From NCBI GenBank assembly GCA_008012115.1, contig SSEB01000008.1, positions 1-64,000 on the forward strand: a DNA stretch of 64,000 nt, given 5' to 3'. Both the position numbers and the translations under genes were made by a program. Numbering within the stretch: position 1 is the first letter of the stretch; each line of letters opens with the position of its first letter. The stretch is from Nevskiaceae bacterium (GTDB lineage: Bacteria > Pseudomonadota > Gammaproteobacteria > Nevskiales > Nevskiaceae). Under the pieces are notes generated by a model. The model did no database searches and was not told the origin of the DNA. It worked only from the letters and a program-made list of their open reading frames with translations. Of the stretch, positions 8,577 through 18,696 are shown one piece after another.

Positions 8577-9353
8577 GTGACTCAAGGAGCCGAGTCCGTC
8601 GCGTTTGAACAGCCGTTGACCGAGCGGGTGCGCACTTTCCTGCGCCTGGAGTTCCTCTTCGCCCAGCATCGTCACGCGCGGGAAGACCACAGCAGCCTCG
8701 GTGTCCGCGCGACCCTGCAAAGCCTGCTGGACATCCTCACCGTACTGTCGCGTTCGGACCTCAAGAACGACATCCTCAAGGAACTGGCCGACCAGCACAC
8801 GGCGCTGACCCGCCTGGCGGCGCGCCCCGGCATCGATGGCAGCCGCCTCCAGGCCATCCTTGGGGAAATCACGGAAGCCTTGAGCGGCATGCAGCAGCTC
8901 GCCACCCAGTTCGCCGGCTCCCTGCTCAGGGGCAACGATTTCCTCACCGCGGTCCTCAACCGCTCCGGCATCCCCGGCGGCACCTGCGCCTTCGACCTGC
9001 CGGCCTTCCATTTCTGGCTGTCGCAGCCGCACGAGCGGATCCGGCGCGACCTTGACGCCTGGTTCGCCGACATCCGGCCGTTCGAGAAGGCCATCAACCT
9101 GTACCTGCGCCTGCTGCGCAACAGTGTCGAGCCGGAATCGCGCGTCGCTCACGGCGGCATGTACGTCCATACGCCGCAAGGGCCTTGCGTGCTGGTGCGC
9201 GTGACGGTGCCGCTGGCGGCGCACGTCTACCCGGAAATCAGCGCCGGCCGCCACCGCTTCACGGTCCGCTTCATGAACGCCAACGACGTCAACGTCCGCA
9301 GCCAGCAAGCGGCGGCGGACATCAGCTTCCTGATGCAGTGCTGCACGCTCTGA
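8577..9353 (+). CDS. zapD: Cell division protein ZapD (DUF1342)
   Basis: A 258-residue cytoplasmic protein that crosslinks FtsZ filaments. It starts with GTG and contains the family signature near the start (FEQPLTERVRTFLRLEFLF) and in the middle (FDLPAFHFWL). Length agrees with E. coli ZapD (247). It lies between coaE and yacG as in E. coli. Confidence 0.93.
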   Translation: MTQGAESVAFEQPLTERVRTFLRLEFLFAQHRHAREDHSSLGVRATLQSLLDILTVLSRSDLKNDILKELADQHTALTRLAARPGIDGSRLQAILGEITEALSGMQQLATQFAGSLLRGNDFLTAVLNRSGIPGGTCAFDLPAFHFWLSQPHERIRRDLDAWFADIRPFEKAINLYLRLLRNSVEPESRVAHGGMYVHTPQGPCVLVRVTVPLAAHVYPEISAGRHRFTVRFMNANDVNVRSQQAAADISFLMQCCTL

Positions 9354-9368
9354 GCCGCCTGAAACCGC

Positions 9369-9478
9369 CACCCGCTCTACCGTTTTTCCCCTGCGGTTTA
9401 ATTATAAATTATTTATTAATTTTATTTTCTATAAATAAAATATAACGACCTGGAAGCCTGACATGACAAGAGCGGGTG
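9369..9478 (-). repeat. 110-bp two-tier palindrome, copy E1
   Basis: Outer boxes CACCCGCTC and GAGCGGGTG lie exactly 110 bp end to end. The inner AT-rich inverted repeat begins 32 bp from each end; on the minus strand the first inner box reads GTTATATTTT (9437-9446 on the plus strand as aaaatataac). It fills the zapD-yacG gap and overlaps the first codons of yacG. It is the only one of the six whose GTTATATTTT box faces the opposite way. Confidence 0.9.
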
Positions 9479-9687
9479 CCCCTCAAAAAGCCTCGAGCCC
9501 ACCGTGCCCGCAATGCGGGTCGCCGGTCGCGATGACGCCGGACAACGCCTGGCGCCCCTTCTGCTCCCAGCGCTGCAAACTGCTGGACCTCGGCGAGTGG
9601 TTTAGCGGCCGCTACGCCGTTCCCGCCGATAAGGAGTCCGCTGGCGAGAACCTTTCCGGTCAGGACGACCCGACGCGGCTCCAGTAG
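9463..9687 (+). CDS. yacG: DNA gyrase inhibitor YacG (zinc-binding)
   Basis: A 74-residue zinc protein with the expected ligands CPQCG and CSQRC about 20 residues apart. Family members bind GyrB and inhibit gyrase. The start codon and probable ribosome site (GGAAG) lie inside repeat E1, and residues 3-5 (RAG) are encoded by its right outer box, so the repeat shapes the N-terminus. The 3' end overlaps the convergent Nudix gene by 28 bp. Confidence 0.9.
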   Translation: MTRAGAPQKASSPPCPQCGSPVAMTPDNAWRPFCSQRCKLLDLGEWFSGRYAVPADKESAGENLSGQDDPTRLQ

Positions 9688-10607
9688 GCCGAGATACCGG
9701 CCGCCCCCTGCGCGTAGACCCCGTGCAAACGGGCGCGGTCTCCGGGGCCGATACCACCGATGCCATAGACCGGCACGCTGGCCAGCGAAACGAGTTCGGA
9801 AAAACCCGCCCAGCCCAACGTGTGACCCGCCGGGTGGCTGGGCGTGGCCTTGACCGATCCGGCCACCAGAAAATCGACGCCCAGTGCCTTGGCCTGCGTC
9901 ACGTCCTGCGCGTTGTGGACAGAGGCTGCGAACCACATCGAGGCCGGCACCGGGCGCTCTCGCAGTCTCTGCAGGTCCGCAGCGCGGGCATGCCAGCCGG
10001 CAGCCCCCGACGCCGCGGCCAGCTCCGGCGAACCGTCGAACATCAAGCCCAGCCCCTGGGCCTGACACTGTGGCAGCATGCGCCGCGCCAGCGCCGCATA
10101 GGCCTCCCGGTCCAAGCCGGGGCGGCGCAGGCGCAACAACGCACCACGCGGCAAGTGCGACAGGCCTGCAAGGCAACCCTCGTCGCTGCCGCCGGCAGGC
10201 GTGAAGACGTAATCAGCGGGCAGCCGCAGCGCAGCGACGATGGGGGCGTCCGCCGCCAGCAGCGGGTATTGGTTCATGCGTTCGGGCTTAACCCAGGCAA
10301 AGGCCTGATTCTCCCGCCCGTGCGGCTCACCCTCGTAGGCGCTCACCAGCCAGGTGTCGAGCACCACCGTGCGATCGCTGTAGTCATGCCGCACGCGAAT
10401 CAGGGGCCGCGCCGTGCGGACGCGCACGCCGAGCTCTTCTTCCAGCTCGCGCGCCAGCGCTTGGTCGCTGCGTTCGCCGGGCTCGATCTTGCCGCCTGGA
10501 AATTCCCACTGGCCCGCCGCAATCTTGCCGGCCGGACGCTGCGCGATCAGCACCTCGCCACTGGCATTGACCAGGCAGCCGGCGGCGACCGCGATGACCG
10601 GCCGCAT
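9660..10607 (-). CDS. Nudix hydrolase (MutT-type) fused to thiamine-phosphate-synthase-like domain
   Basis: A 315-residue two-domain protein. Residues 1-130 are a Nudix domain with the box GGKIEPGE...RELEEELGV, as in MutT (8-oxo-dGTP hydrolysis). Residues about 150-310 resemble ThiE/TenI, ending in the phosphate-binding GIGGIGPGD. This fusion is known from other gammaproteobacteria and is usually called a Nudix family/Mth938-like or MutT/ThiE protein. Thiamine synthesis activity is not proven. It lies after argJ on the same strand. Confidence 0.88.
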   Translation of the reverse strand: MRPVIAVAAGCLVNASGEVLIAQRPAGKIAAGQWEFPGGKIEPGERSDQALARELEEELGVRVRTARPLIRVRHDYSDRTVVLDTWLVSAYEGEPHGRENQAFAWVKPERMNQYPLLAADAPIVAALRLPADYVFTPAGGSDEGCLAGLSHLPRGALLRLRRPGLDREAYAALARRMLPQCQAQGLGLMFDGSPELAAASGAAGWHARAADLQRLRERPVPASMWFAASVHNAQDVTQAKALGVDFLVAGSVKATPSHPAGHTLGWAGFSELVSLASVPVYGIGGIGPGDRARLHGVYAQGAAGISAYWSRVGSS

Positions 10608-10686
10608 CAGCCGTGGCGTGCAGCAGCTAAGGGCTGTCGGCTACGGCGCCGCGCCAGGCGCGAAACCCGGACGTTACCTGCAGGGT

Positions 10687-11907
10687 TCACGTTCGATACT
10701 CGGCGTTGATCTTCACATAGTCGTAGCTGAAGTCGCAGGTCCACACGGTGGTCTGCGCATCGCCGCGCCCCAGGCCGATGCGGATGGCGAATTCCGGTTT
10801 GGCGACCACGGCCGCACCGCGCTCCTCACGGTAATCCGGGCGCGGCTCGCCGTTGTCGATCAGCGCCACATCGTCCAGCGCGACGCTGACGCGCGACGCC
10901 TGGAGCCCGGTCACGCCCGCCTTGCCGATGGCCATGACGATGCGCCCCCAGTTGGCGTCCGAGGCGAACAGCGCGGTCTTGACCAGCGGCGAGTGCGCCA
11001 CCGACAGCGCCACCTGTCGCGCCTCGGCGGCCGTCGCAGCACCTCCGACATGCACCGTCACAAATTTGGTCGCGCCCTCGCCATCGCGCACCACCGCGTG
11101 CGCCAGCTCCAGGCACACCGCCTCCACCGCAGCGGCAACCACGGCGTAGTCGGCGTGGTTCTCGTCGATGTCCGCACTGCCCACCTGCGCGGTGGCCAGC
11201 AGCATGCAGGAGTCGTTGGTGGAGGTGTCGCCATCCACGGTCACGCAATTGAAGCTGCGCGCGACGGCATCGGTCAGGACGCGCTTTGTCGCCGGCCCTG
11301 ACAGTCGCGCGTCGGTGGCGATGAACGCCAGCATCGTTGCCATGTCCGGGTGGATCATGCCGACTCCCTTGGCGATGCCGGTCACGGTCACCTCGCCCTG
11401 CGAGGTCGCCACGCGCCGGGTTGCGCCCTTGGGCACAGTGTCGGTGGTCATGATCGCGCGCATGGCGTCGAGCCAGCCGCCGGCGGACAACACCGTTGCA
11501 GCGGCCGGGATCGCGTCCTTCATGCGCTGCACGGGCAGGCGTTGGCCGATCACGCCGGTGGAAAACGGCAGCACCTGATCAGCCTCGCAGCCCAGCGCCT
11601 GAGCCGCAGCGGCGGTGGTCAACCGCGCGTCTTCCAGCCCGCCTGCGCCAGTCGCCGCATTGGCGTTGCCGGCATTGATCAGCAGCCCACGGATCGCACG
11701 ACCCGCAGCGAGACGCTCGCGGCACAGCGCCACGGGCGCGGCCGCGAAGGCATTGCGCGTGAACACGCCCGCGACGCGGCTGCCGGGCGCCAGCTCGATC
11801 AGCAGCAGGTCCTTGCGTCCCGGCTTCTTGATGGCGGCCTCGGCAACGCCAAGGCGCACCCCATGAACCGGATGCAGTAACGAGGGAATCTGGAGATTGA
11901 CGGCCAT
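10687..11907 (-). CDS. argJ: Bifunctional glutamate N-acetyltransferase / N-acetylglutamate synthase ArgJ
   Basis: A 406-residue arginine-synthesis enzyme that recycles the acetyl group from N-acetylornithine to glutamate. The self-cleavage site with the nucleophilic Thr is in GMIHPDMATMLAFI, and the oxyanion-hole residues appear in the TTDTVPKG region. It is separated from secA by a terminator, so it is probably expressed separately from the dcw genes. Confidence 0.95.
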   Translation of the reverse strand: MAVNLQIPSLLHPVHGVRLGVAEAAIKKPGRKDLLLIELAPGSRVAGVFTRNAFAAAPVALCRERLAAGRAIRGLLINAGNANAATGAGGLEDARLTTAAAAQALGCEADQVLPFSTGVIGQRLPVQRMKDAIPAAATVLSAGGWLDAMRAIMTTDTVPKGATRRVATSQGEVTVTGIAKGVGMIHPDMATMLAFIATDARLSGPATKRVLTDAVARSFNCVTVDGDTSTNDSCMLLATAQVGSADIDENHADYAVVAAAVEAVCLELAHAVVRDGEGATKFVTVHVGGAATAAEARQVALSVAHSPLVKTALFASDANWGRIVMAIGKAGVTGLQASRVSVALDDVALIDNGEPRPDYREERGAAVVAKPEFAIRIGLGRGDAQTTVWTCDFSYDYVKINAEYRT

Positions 11908-11925
11908 GCGTTTCGTCCGCGAGCA

Positions 11926-11960
11926 ATAAAAAAGACGCTCGGAATATCCGGCGTCTTTTC
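11926..11960 (-). terminator. Rho-independent terminator after secA
   Basis: Read on the minus strand, AAAAGACGC and GCGTCTTTT form a 9-bp stem with a 12-nt loop and a T run, between secA and argJ. Confidence 0.85.
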
Positions 11961-12008
11961 CATTTTAAGCCTTTTGCCCGCCGCAGCCATGCCACGGCGT
12001 CGAAAACG

Positions 12009-14771
12009 TCATACCAGTTGGCCGTGGCAGTGCTTGTACTTTTTGCCGGACCCGCAGGGGCAAGGATCGTTGCGGCCCACTTTCGGCTGGTCGCGCATGA
12101 CCGGCGCCGCCCTTGCCGGTTCCGGCACCGCCTGCAGCGTGCGCGGGGCGGCTGCAGCCTCGGCACTGTCGCCCCCCTGCGCCTCGGCCGCCGCAGGAGC
12201 CTGCGCGACATCGGGCGCTTCCGCGTGCTGGAACTGCATCTCGCGCGGCTTGCGACGCTCCTCGTCCAGCGCCTGCACTTCCTGCTCGGTCTGAACGCGG
12301 ACACGGGCCAGCAGCGTGATCACCTCGTGCTTGAAGCGCGCGAGCATGTCGTTGAACATGGTGAACGCTTCACGCTTGTATTCCTGCTTGGGATCCTTCT
12401 GCGCGTAACCGCGCAGGTGGATACCCTGGCGAAGGTAGTCGACCGACGCCAGGTGCTCGCGCCAGAGATTGTCCAGCACCTGCAGCATGATGGATTTCTC
12501 GAAGTGCTCCAGCACGGGGGCGCCGATCTGCTGCTTCTTCTGCGCGTAGGCATCGGCGGTCTTCTCGACCAGACGCTCGCGCAGGCCCTTCTCGTTGAGG
12601 TCGGACTCATCGTCCAGCCATTTCGCGATAGGCAGGTCCAGGCCAAAGTCGCGGCGGAACGCTTCTTCGAGCCCGGGCACATCCCACATCTCCACCACGC
12701 TCTGCGGGGGAATATGGGCGTCGACGATGGCATTGATGACATCCGGGCGGATGCGGTCCACCATCGACGTCACGCGCTCACTGCCCATCAGCTCGTCGCG
12801 CAGGTCGTAGATCGCCTTGCGCTGATCGTTGGCAACGTTGTCGTACTCGAGCAGGTTCTTGCGGATGTCGAAGTGATGCGCCTCGACCTTGCGCTGCGCC
12901 GTCTCGATCGCGCGCGTCACCCAGCGGTGCTCGATGGCCTCGCCCTCGGCCATGCCCAGGCTCTGCAGCATCGTGCGCATACGCGGCGGCGTGAAAATGC
13001 GCATCAAGGTGTCGTCCAGCGACAGGTAGAAGCGCGATGCGCCCGGATCACCCTGACGTCCTGAGCGGCCGCGAAGCTGGTTGTCGATGCGACGGGATTC
13101 ATGGCGCTCGGAGCCGATCACCAGCAGTCCACCCGCCTTGACGACCATTTCGTGCCGCTGGCGCCACGCCTGCTTTGCTGTCTCGCGTCCGGCAACGTCT
13201 TCCTCGGGCAACTGGTGCAGCTCGGCCTCGAGGCTGCCACCCAGCACGATGTCAGTGCCGCGACCGGCCATGTTGGTGGCGATGGTGACCGCACCCGGCC
13301 GGCCGGCCTGGGCCACGATTTCCGCCTCGCGCTCGTGCTGCTTGGCGTTGAGCACTTCATGCGCGATGCCTTGCTGCTTGAGCAGGCCCGACAGCAATTC
13401 GGATGTTTCGATCGAAGCCGTGCCGACCAGCACCGGTTGCTGGCGGGCGTGCGCGTCCTTCAGATCCTTGATGACGGCATCGAATTTTTCCTTCGCCGTC
13501 ATGAAAACCTGGTCGCCGCGATCCTGACGCAGCATGGGCCGGTTCGGGGGAATCACGACCACTTCGAGGTTGTAGATGTTCTGGAATTCGAAGGCCTCGG
13601 TGTCGGCCGTGCCGGTCATGCCGGACAGCTTCTGGTAGAGGCGGAAATAGTTCTGGAACGTGATCGACGCCAGCGTCTGGTTTTCCTGCTGGATCTGCAC
13701 ACCTTCCTTGGCTTCGACCGCTTGGTGAAGACCATCGCTCCAGCGGCGACCGGCCATCATGCGGCCGGTGAACTCGTCGATGATGATGACCTGGCCACCG
13801 CGCACGATATATTCGACATCGCGGTGATACAGCGTGTGCGCGCGCAGCAGCGCATTGAGGTGATGCATCAGGACGATATTGGCAGCATCGTAAAGGCTGT
13901 CGTCCTCGCCCAGCAGGCCCGCCTGACGCATCAGGCGCTCGACGTTCTCGTGCCCCTGCTCGGAGAGATGAACCTGCTTGCCTTTCTCGTCGGCGAAGAA
14001 ATCGCCCTCTCCCTCCTCGTCGGCCTGGCGCTTCAGTTTCGGGATGATGACGTTGATCTTGCGATACAACTCCGGATCGTCGTCCGTCGGACCGGAAATG
14101 ATCAGCGGCGTGCGCGCCTCGTCGATCAGGATGGAGTCCACCTCATCGACCACGGCATAAAACTGGCCGCGCTGGACCTTATCGCCCAGCGAGAACGCCA
14201 TGTTGTCGCGCAAGTAGTCGAAACCCAGTTCGTTGTTGGTGCCGTAAGTGATATCGGCGGCGTAGGCCTCGCGCTTCTCCTGCTGCGACTGCCCCGATAC
14301 CACGACACCTACGGTCAGGCCGAGGAAACGGAAAATCCGCCCCATCCAGTCGGCGTCTCGCCGCGCAAGGTAATCGTTGACCGTGACGATGTGCACGCCC
14401 TTGCCGGGCAGGGCATTGAGATACGCCGGCAGCGTCGCCACCAGGGTCTTGCCTTCACCGGTCTTCATTTCAGCGATCTTGCCGGCATGCAGAACCGCAC
14501 CGCCGATCAACTGCACATCGAAATGCCGCATACCCAGCACGCGCTTACCCGCTTCGCGCACGACCGCAAAAGCTTCGGCTTTCAGGGACTCAAGATCCGC
14601 GCCCTTCGCCAGGCGTTCGCGGAACTGCAGTGTCTGCCCTGCCAGTTCGGCATCGCTCATGGCGGCAAACTTCGCCTCGAGCGCGTTGACCTGAGCCACC
14701 AATCCTTCCAAGCCCTTGAGGATGCGCTGATTCCGGCTGCCGAACACGCGGGCCAGTAGGTTATTGAACAT
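12009..14771 (-). CDS. secA: Preprotein translocase ATPase SecA
   Basis: The 920-residue motor of the Sec export pathway. It has Walker A ([11 protein letters not shown]), Walker B ([16 protein letters not shown]), the preprotein crosslinking and helical domains, and a C-terminal zinc-binding tail ([14 protein letters not shown]) that binds SecB. It lies downstream of lpxC and the M23 peptidase gene, the standard gammaproteobacterial order. Confidence 0.98.
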   Translation of the reverse strand: MFNNLLARVFGSRNQRILKGLEGLVAQVNALEAKFAAMSDAELAGQTLQFRERLAKGADLESLKAEAFAVVREAGKRVLGMRHFDVQLIGGAVLHAGKIAEMKTGEGKTLVATLPAYLNALPGKGVHIVTVNDYLARRDADWMGRIFRFLGLTVGVVVSGQSQQEKREAYAADITYGTNNELGFDYLRDNMAFSLGDKVQRGQFYAVVDEVDSILIDEARTPLIISGPTDDDPELYRKINVIIPKLKRQADEEGEGDFFADEKGKQVHLSEQGHENVERLMRQAGLLGEDDSLYDAANIVLMHHLNALLRAHTLYHRDVEYIVRGGQVIIIDEFTGRMMAGRRWSDGLHQAVEAKEGVQIQQENQTLASITFQNYFRLYQKLSGMTGTADTEAFEFQNIYNLEVVVIPPNRPMLRQDRGDQVFMTAKEKFDAVIKDLKDAHARQQPVLVGTASIETSELLSGLLKQQGIAHEVLNAKQHEREAEIVAQAGRPGAVTIATNMAGRGTDIVLGGSLEAELHQLPEEDVAGRETAKQAWRQRHEMVVKAGGLLVIGSERHESRRIDNQLRGRSGRQGDPGASRFYLSLDDTLMRIFTPPRMRTMLQSLGMAEGEAIEHRWVTRAIETAQRKVEAHHFDIRKNLLEYDNVANDQRKAIYDLRDELMGSERVTSMVDRIRPDVINAIVDAHIPPQSVVEMWDVPGLEEAFRRDFGLDLPIAKWLDDESDLNEKGLRERLVEKTADAYAQKKQQIGAPVLEHFEKSIMLQVLDNLWREHLASVDYLRQGIHLRGYAQKDPKQEYKREAFTMFNDMLARFKHEVITLLARVRVQTEQEVQALDEERRKPREMQFQHAEAPDVAQAPAAAEAQGGDSAEAAAAPRTLQAVPEPARAAPVMRDQPKVGRNDPCPCGSGKKYKHCHGQLV

Positions 14772-14895
14772 GTTCTCGAAGGACGCTGTGAGCCCCGCGG
14801 CACGGAGCAGGTGGAAGGAGGGACGGTATCGGGCCGGTATTATGCCTCGCCGACAGAATCATGAGGACGCAGCCCTGCGATTCAAGCGCGACGGA

Positions 14896-15825
14896 TTAAT
14901 GAGCCGCGTCGATGTACTGCTCGGGATTGACGGTCTGGCCGTTATAGAGAACTTCGAAATGCACATGCGGACCGGTTGAGCGGCCCGTGGAGCCCATCAA
15001 GGAGATGCGCTGGCCCTTGTTCACCTTGTCGCCCACTTTGACCAGGACGCGCTCGTTGTGCCCGTAGCGCGTCACGAAGCCATTGCCGTGGTTGATTTCC
15101 ACCAGCTCGCCATAGCCGGAGTGTTCTCCGGCTTCGGTGACGATGCCGGTGGCAACCGCCAAGACATCGGCTCCATCCTTGCCGGCAAAATCAACACCCG
15201 AGTGCATCGCATAGCGCCCAGTAAACGGATCCGTACGCCAACCGAAGGTGGAGGAAATCCAGCCGCCGTCGATGGGCCATCCCGAAGGTCGTACTTGTCG
15301 CTGCAGTCTGCTGGCCAGCAACAGGTCTTCCAGCACCTGCATCTGGCGCTCACGGTCGGAAATCTGCTTTTCGAAGGCATCCAGCGACGCCATGGTGTCG
15401 CCCAAGGTCGGCTCCTTGACGGCCGTCAGTTCCTCCGGGCCACCAACGGCGGGCGGATTGGCGAAATTGAATTCGCCCCGGTCCAATCCCGCGATCTGGG
15501 TCAAGCGCTGGCCGGCGGCGTCTAGACGGAGAATGTGAGCCTGCAACTCGGCGATGCGGCGCGCCAGCGCATGGGCATTTTGCTCGGCCTCAGCCCTTGC
15601 AGCGGTCAGCTCGATCCGCTGATCGCTGACCTCCTTGGCCCAGGTCGCCACCAATCCGGAAGGAATCACGGCGCCATCGCCATGCATCCAGTAGCCCGCC
15701 GCCATGCCAAGGCCGCAGAGCAAGGAAGCCGCCAGTGCCAACGGCAACCAGCCGAGCACATTGCCCGGCTCGAGCTGGAGCTTCCATGTCCGGCCACGCT
15801 TCTTGCTGACAACTATAATATCCAT
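14896..15825 (-). CDS. M23-family (LytM) metallopeptidase, membrane-anchored
   Basis: A 309-residue protein with an N-terminal membrane anchor (LPLALAASLLCGLGMAAGYW), a coiled coil of about 60 residues, and a C-terminal LytM domain. The zinc ligands are visible in HSGVDF and in HVHFEV, so this peptidase looks catalytically complete and probably cleaves peptidoglycan crosslinks in the periplasm. The start at 15825 (MDIIVVSKKRGRTWKL) is preferred over the 24-residue upstream extension. Its ATG overlaps the divergent dciA start within the same CATG. It lies between lpxC and secA, as in other members of the class. Confidence 0.9.
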   Translation of the reverse strand: MDIIVVSKKRGRTWKLQLEPGNVLGWLPLALAASLLCGLGMAAGYWMHGDGAVIPSGLVATWAKEVSDQRIELTAARAEAEQNAHALARRIAELQAHILRLDAAGQRLTQIAGLDRGEFNFANPPAVGGPEELTAVKEPTLGDTMASLDAFEKQISDRERQMQVLEDLLLASRLQRQVRPSGWPIDGGWISSTFGWRTDPFTGRYAMHSGVDFAGKDGADVLAVATGIVTEAGEHSGYGELVEINHGNGFVTRYGHNERVLVKVGDKVNKGQRISLMGSTGRSTGPHVHFEVLYNGQTVNPEQYIDAAH

Positions 15826-16150
15826 GACAACCGCATCAAAAATGTCCCAGGACGCCGAGCCTCTCCACCGATGGCTGCAACAGCAGCCCGCCAGCATCCG
15901 CGGGGTGATGGCCCGCGCCCAGCGCCTCGCTCAGATCAACCGCGCGCTGCAGCAGCAATGGGCTGCCGAGCCCTGGATACAGGCCGTGCGCATCGCCAAC
16001 ATCCGTGAGAATGTTGTCGTGATCTATGCGCAAACTGCGTCCGCGTTGATCCCCCTGCGCTATCGCAAGACCGCGTTATTGGCCTTTTTGCAACAGCGGT
16101 TCGAGCTGACCTGCAACGAGATCGATGCAAAAGTCAGGCCTGACTATTAG
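15824..16150 (+). CDS. dciA: DUF721 protein, DciA-like helicase loader
   Basis: A 108-residue DUF721 protein. DciA family members load the replicative helicase DnaB in bacteria lacking DnaC. The C-terminal domain has the family pattern (HTANS-like region WIQAVRIANIRENVVVIYAQ and LRYRKTALLAFL). The start is either ATG 15824 or ATG 15842 (MSQDAEP); the first overlaps the divergent M23 gene. It is the only plus-strand gene between 9.7 and 35 kb. Confidence 0.75.
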   Translation: MTTASKMSQDAEPLHRWLQQQPASIRGVMARAQRLAQINRALQQQWAAEPWIQAVRIANIRENVVVIYAQTASALIPLRYRKTALLAFLQQRFELTCNEIDAKVRPDY

Positions 16151-16252
16151 CCAAGTCTTTGGAGTCTAAGCACTAGTTGCCCGGCAGCGCAAGGACAAAG
16201 GCCGCGCAAAAATAGCTTGATGCACTAATTTGGCACAACCACCCAAGCCGAA

Positions 16253-17170
16253 TCAGGCGGTGGCGAGGCTGCCTCGAACGAAGGAAATAGGCGCTTGCTG
16301 TGTCGCCTCATCGAACGTTGCCAGTTCCCAGGCGGCGGCATCCGCGAGCACCGCCCGCACCAGCTTGTTGTTGAGTGCGTGGCCCGACTTGTAGGCCGTG
16401 TAGGCACCGATGACGCTATGCCCCAGCAGATAAAGATCACCGACGGCGTCGAGAATCTTGTGCCGGACAAACTCGTCCTCGTAGCGCAGGCCATCGTGAT
16501 TGACGACGCGGAAATCGTCCAGCGCCACCACGTTGTCAAGGCTGGCGCCCAGACCGAGGTTGTGCGCACGCAGCTGATCCAGTTCGCGCATGAAACCAAA
16601 GGTGCGCGCCCGGCTGACTTCCTTGACATACGTGGTCGTTGAGAAATCCACCACCGCAGTCTGGCCGCTGCTCTTGAGCACCGGATGCTTGAAGTCGATG
16701 GCGAAGCTCAGGCGATAGCCTTCATGGGGCTCGAAGCGTGCGAATTTGTCGCCGTCCTGCACCTGCACCGGTTGCTTGATGCGCAGAAATTTCTTGGGCG
16801 CATCCTGCTCGTGAATGCCTGCCGACTGGATCAGGAAAACGAAGGGGCCGGCGCTGCCGTCCATGATCGGCACTTCGGGCGAGGACAACTCGATGACGCA
16901 GTTGTCGATGCCCAGGCCGGCCAGCGCCGACATCAGATGTTCGATTGTGGCCACGCGGACCTGATCCTGGACCAGGGTGCTGCACATGACCGCCTCGTTG
17001 AGCAGCTCGGCACGCGCCGGCACTTCCACCACCGGATTCAAGTCGGTGCGACGGAAGACGATACCGGTATCTGGTCCGGCGGGCAGCATGGACATGTAGA
17101 CCTTGCGGCCGGAGTGCAGTCCGATGCCGGTCGCCCGTATGGCCTGTTTGAGGGTGCGCTGCCTGATCAT
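16253..17170 (-). CDS. lpxC: UDP-3-O-acyl-GlcNAc deacetylase LpxC
   Basis: The committed zinc-dependent step of lipid A synthesis. The zinc ligands are seen in TIEHLMSAL and in [10 protein letters not shown] (His and Asp), and the catalytic His in the GHALNNKLV loop. The 305-residue length is typical. It follows ftsZ, as in E. coli. Confidence 0.97.
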   Translation of the reverse strand: MIRQRTLKQAIRATGIGLHSGRKVYMSMLPAGPDTGIVFRRTDLNPVVEVPARAELLNEAVMCSTLVQDQVRVATIEHLMSALAGLGIDNCVIELSSPEVPIMDGSAGPFVFLIQSAGIHEQDAPKKFLRIKQPVQVQDGDKFARFEPHEGYRLSFAIDFKHPVLKSSGQTAVVDFSTTTYVKEVSRARTFGFMRELDQLRAHNLGLGASLDNVVALDDFRVVNHDGLRYEDEFVRHKILDAVGDLYLLGHSVIGAYTAYKSGHALNNKLVRAVLADAAAWELATFDEATQQAPISFVRGSLATA

Positions 17171-17211
17171 GCGCCGCTGCTTCGAGAAATGTTTCCGGAT
17201 CCGGTAAGCAA

Positions 17212-17235
17212 TGCGGCGCCTGTCGGCGCCGCATC
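17212..17235. other. Perfect hairpin between ftsZ and lpxC
   Basis: ATGCGGCGCC-TGTC-GGCGCCGCAT forms a perfect 10-bp stem with a 4-nt loop. No T run follows on either strand, so it may attenuate or protect the ftsZ transcript rather than terminate it. Confidence 0.6.
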
Positions 17236-17285
17236 AATGACATCGGATTGTAACATGGGTTCCTGGGAGAACCCGTGCGTGGTTC

Positions 17286-18494
17286 TCAATCGGCCTGGTG
17301 CCGCAGGAAGGCCGGAATATTGATGATGTCCTCATCCAGTTCCTGCAGGAAGGCGGCCGCGGTCCCCACGCCTGCCGCCACGCGCCCGCCGCTCCGGATG
17401 TAGGCCGGCTGCTGGTCGAGATTGACCGGCCGGCTGACCGGCTGCACCGCCGGCGTTTCGGGCCGGATGAACGAAGCCACTTTCGGATTGATCGGGGCCG
17501 CCGGCGCCACCGTCTGCACGACGGTCTTGTGGCCCTGCAGGCCGGTCGCCACCACCGTCACGCGCAATTCGCCGTTCAGATTCGGATTGACCGACATGCC
17601 GCACTTGGCATCCGCCTCTTCCGACGCGATCTCGTGCACGCGCTCATTGATGAGCTGATATTCCTCCATCGTCAGCGAGTCGTCGCAGGTCACATTGACC
17701 AGCAGACCTCGCGCACCTCGCAGCTCGATATCGTCGAGCAGCGGGCTGGACAGGGCCATCTCCACCGCCTTCTGCGCGCGGTCATCGCCCGTGGCGAAAC
17801 CAACGCCCATCATCGCCATGCCACGGTTGCCCATCACGGTCTTGACGTCCGCGAAGTCGACATTGAGGTGGCCCGGGCAGGTGATCAGCTCCGAGATACC
17901 CTGGACGGCGTTCTGCAAGACGTCGTTGGCCGCCTTGAAGGCGTTGGTCATGGTGATCTTGGTGCCCAGCACCAGGCTCAGCTTTTCGTTGGGAATCACG
18001 ATCAGCGAATCGGTGAACTCGCGCAGTTCGTCGAGTCCCTGCAGCGCGATGTTCATGCGCTTCTTGTTCTCGAACAGGAACGGCTTGGTGACCACGGCAA
18101 CGGTCAGGATGTTCAGCTCCTTGGCGACCTTGGCGATCACTGGCGCGGCGCCAGTGCCGGTGCCGCCGCCCATGCCAGCGGTCAGGAACAGCAGATCAGT
18201 GCCTTCCAGCAGTTCGCGGATGCGGTCGCGGTCTTCCTCGGCCGCCTGACGCCCGATCTTGGGATCGGAGCCGGCGCCCAGGCCGCGGGTGATTTCGGGG
18301 CCGAGTTGCAGCTGGTTGGTCGGGACGCAGCGTTCGAGATGATCGCGGTCGGTATTGGCGCAGATGAATTCCACGTCCTGGATGTTGGCCTGGGCCATCT
18401 GGTTGACGGTGTTGCAGCCACCACCGCCGACGCCGATGACGCGGATCACCGCCTTTCTGCTCAGACCGTCGGTGAATTCAAAGTGATCATTCAT
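17286..18494 (-). CDS. ftsZ: Cell division tubulin homologue FtsZ
   Basis: The 402-residue GTPase that forms the division ring. The tubulin signature is GGGTGTGAAP, the T7 synergy loop is NVDFADVKTVM, and the C-terminal peptide that binds FtsA and ZipA ends DIINIPAFLRHQ. A good ribosome site (AGGAGA) precedes the ATG. It is separated from ftsA by 202 bp that contain repeat E2. Confidence 0.98.
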   Translation of the reverse strand: MNDHFEFTDGLSRKAVIRVIGVGGGGCNTVNQMAQANIQDVEFICANTDRDHLERCVPTNQLQLGPEITRGLGAGSDPKIGRQAAEEDRDRIRELLEGTDLLFLTAGMGGGTGTGAAPVIAKVAKELNILTVAVVTKPFLFENKKRMNIALQGLDELREFTDSLIVIPNEKLSLVLGTKITMTNAFKAANDVLQNAVQGISELITCPGHLNVDFADVKTVMGNRGMAMMGVGFATGDDRAQKAVEMALSSPLLDDIELRGARGLLVNVTCDDSLTMEEYQLINERVHEIASEEADAKCGMSVNPNLNGELRVTVVATGLQGHKTVVQTVAPAAPINPKVASFIRPETPAVQPVSRPVNLDQQPAYIRSGGRVAAGVGTAAAFLQELDEDIINIPAFLRHQAD

Positions 18495-18554
18495 TGCTGC
18501 TCTCCTGCGTTGTGCCTACGCGAAAATGAAATTGCCGAAACCCGAAACCGTGGC

Positions 18555-18664
18555 CACCCGCTCTCGCCGAACAGCACGTCGCATGTGTTATTAATTATTA
18601 CCAGCTTTGTAGCTTGTAAAATATTTAATAACACTGCTTGTGTCAATATGTCCATAAGCGGGTG
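18555..18664 (+). repeat. 110-bp two-tier palindrome, copy E2
   Basis: Outer boxes CACCCGCTC and AGCGGGTG are 110 bp end to end. Inner boxes GTTATTAA (18587-18594) and TTAATAAC (18625-18632) are perfect inverted repeats, each 32 bp from its end. The copy lies in the ftsA-ftsZ gap, where these genes are usually adjacent. Confidence 0.9.
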
Positions 18665-18696
18665 GATTAAATTTATTTTGTAACTGCCCTGCCTGA

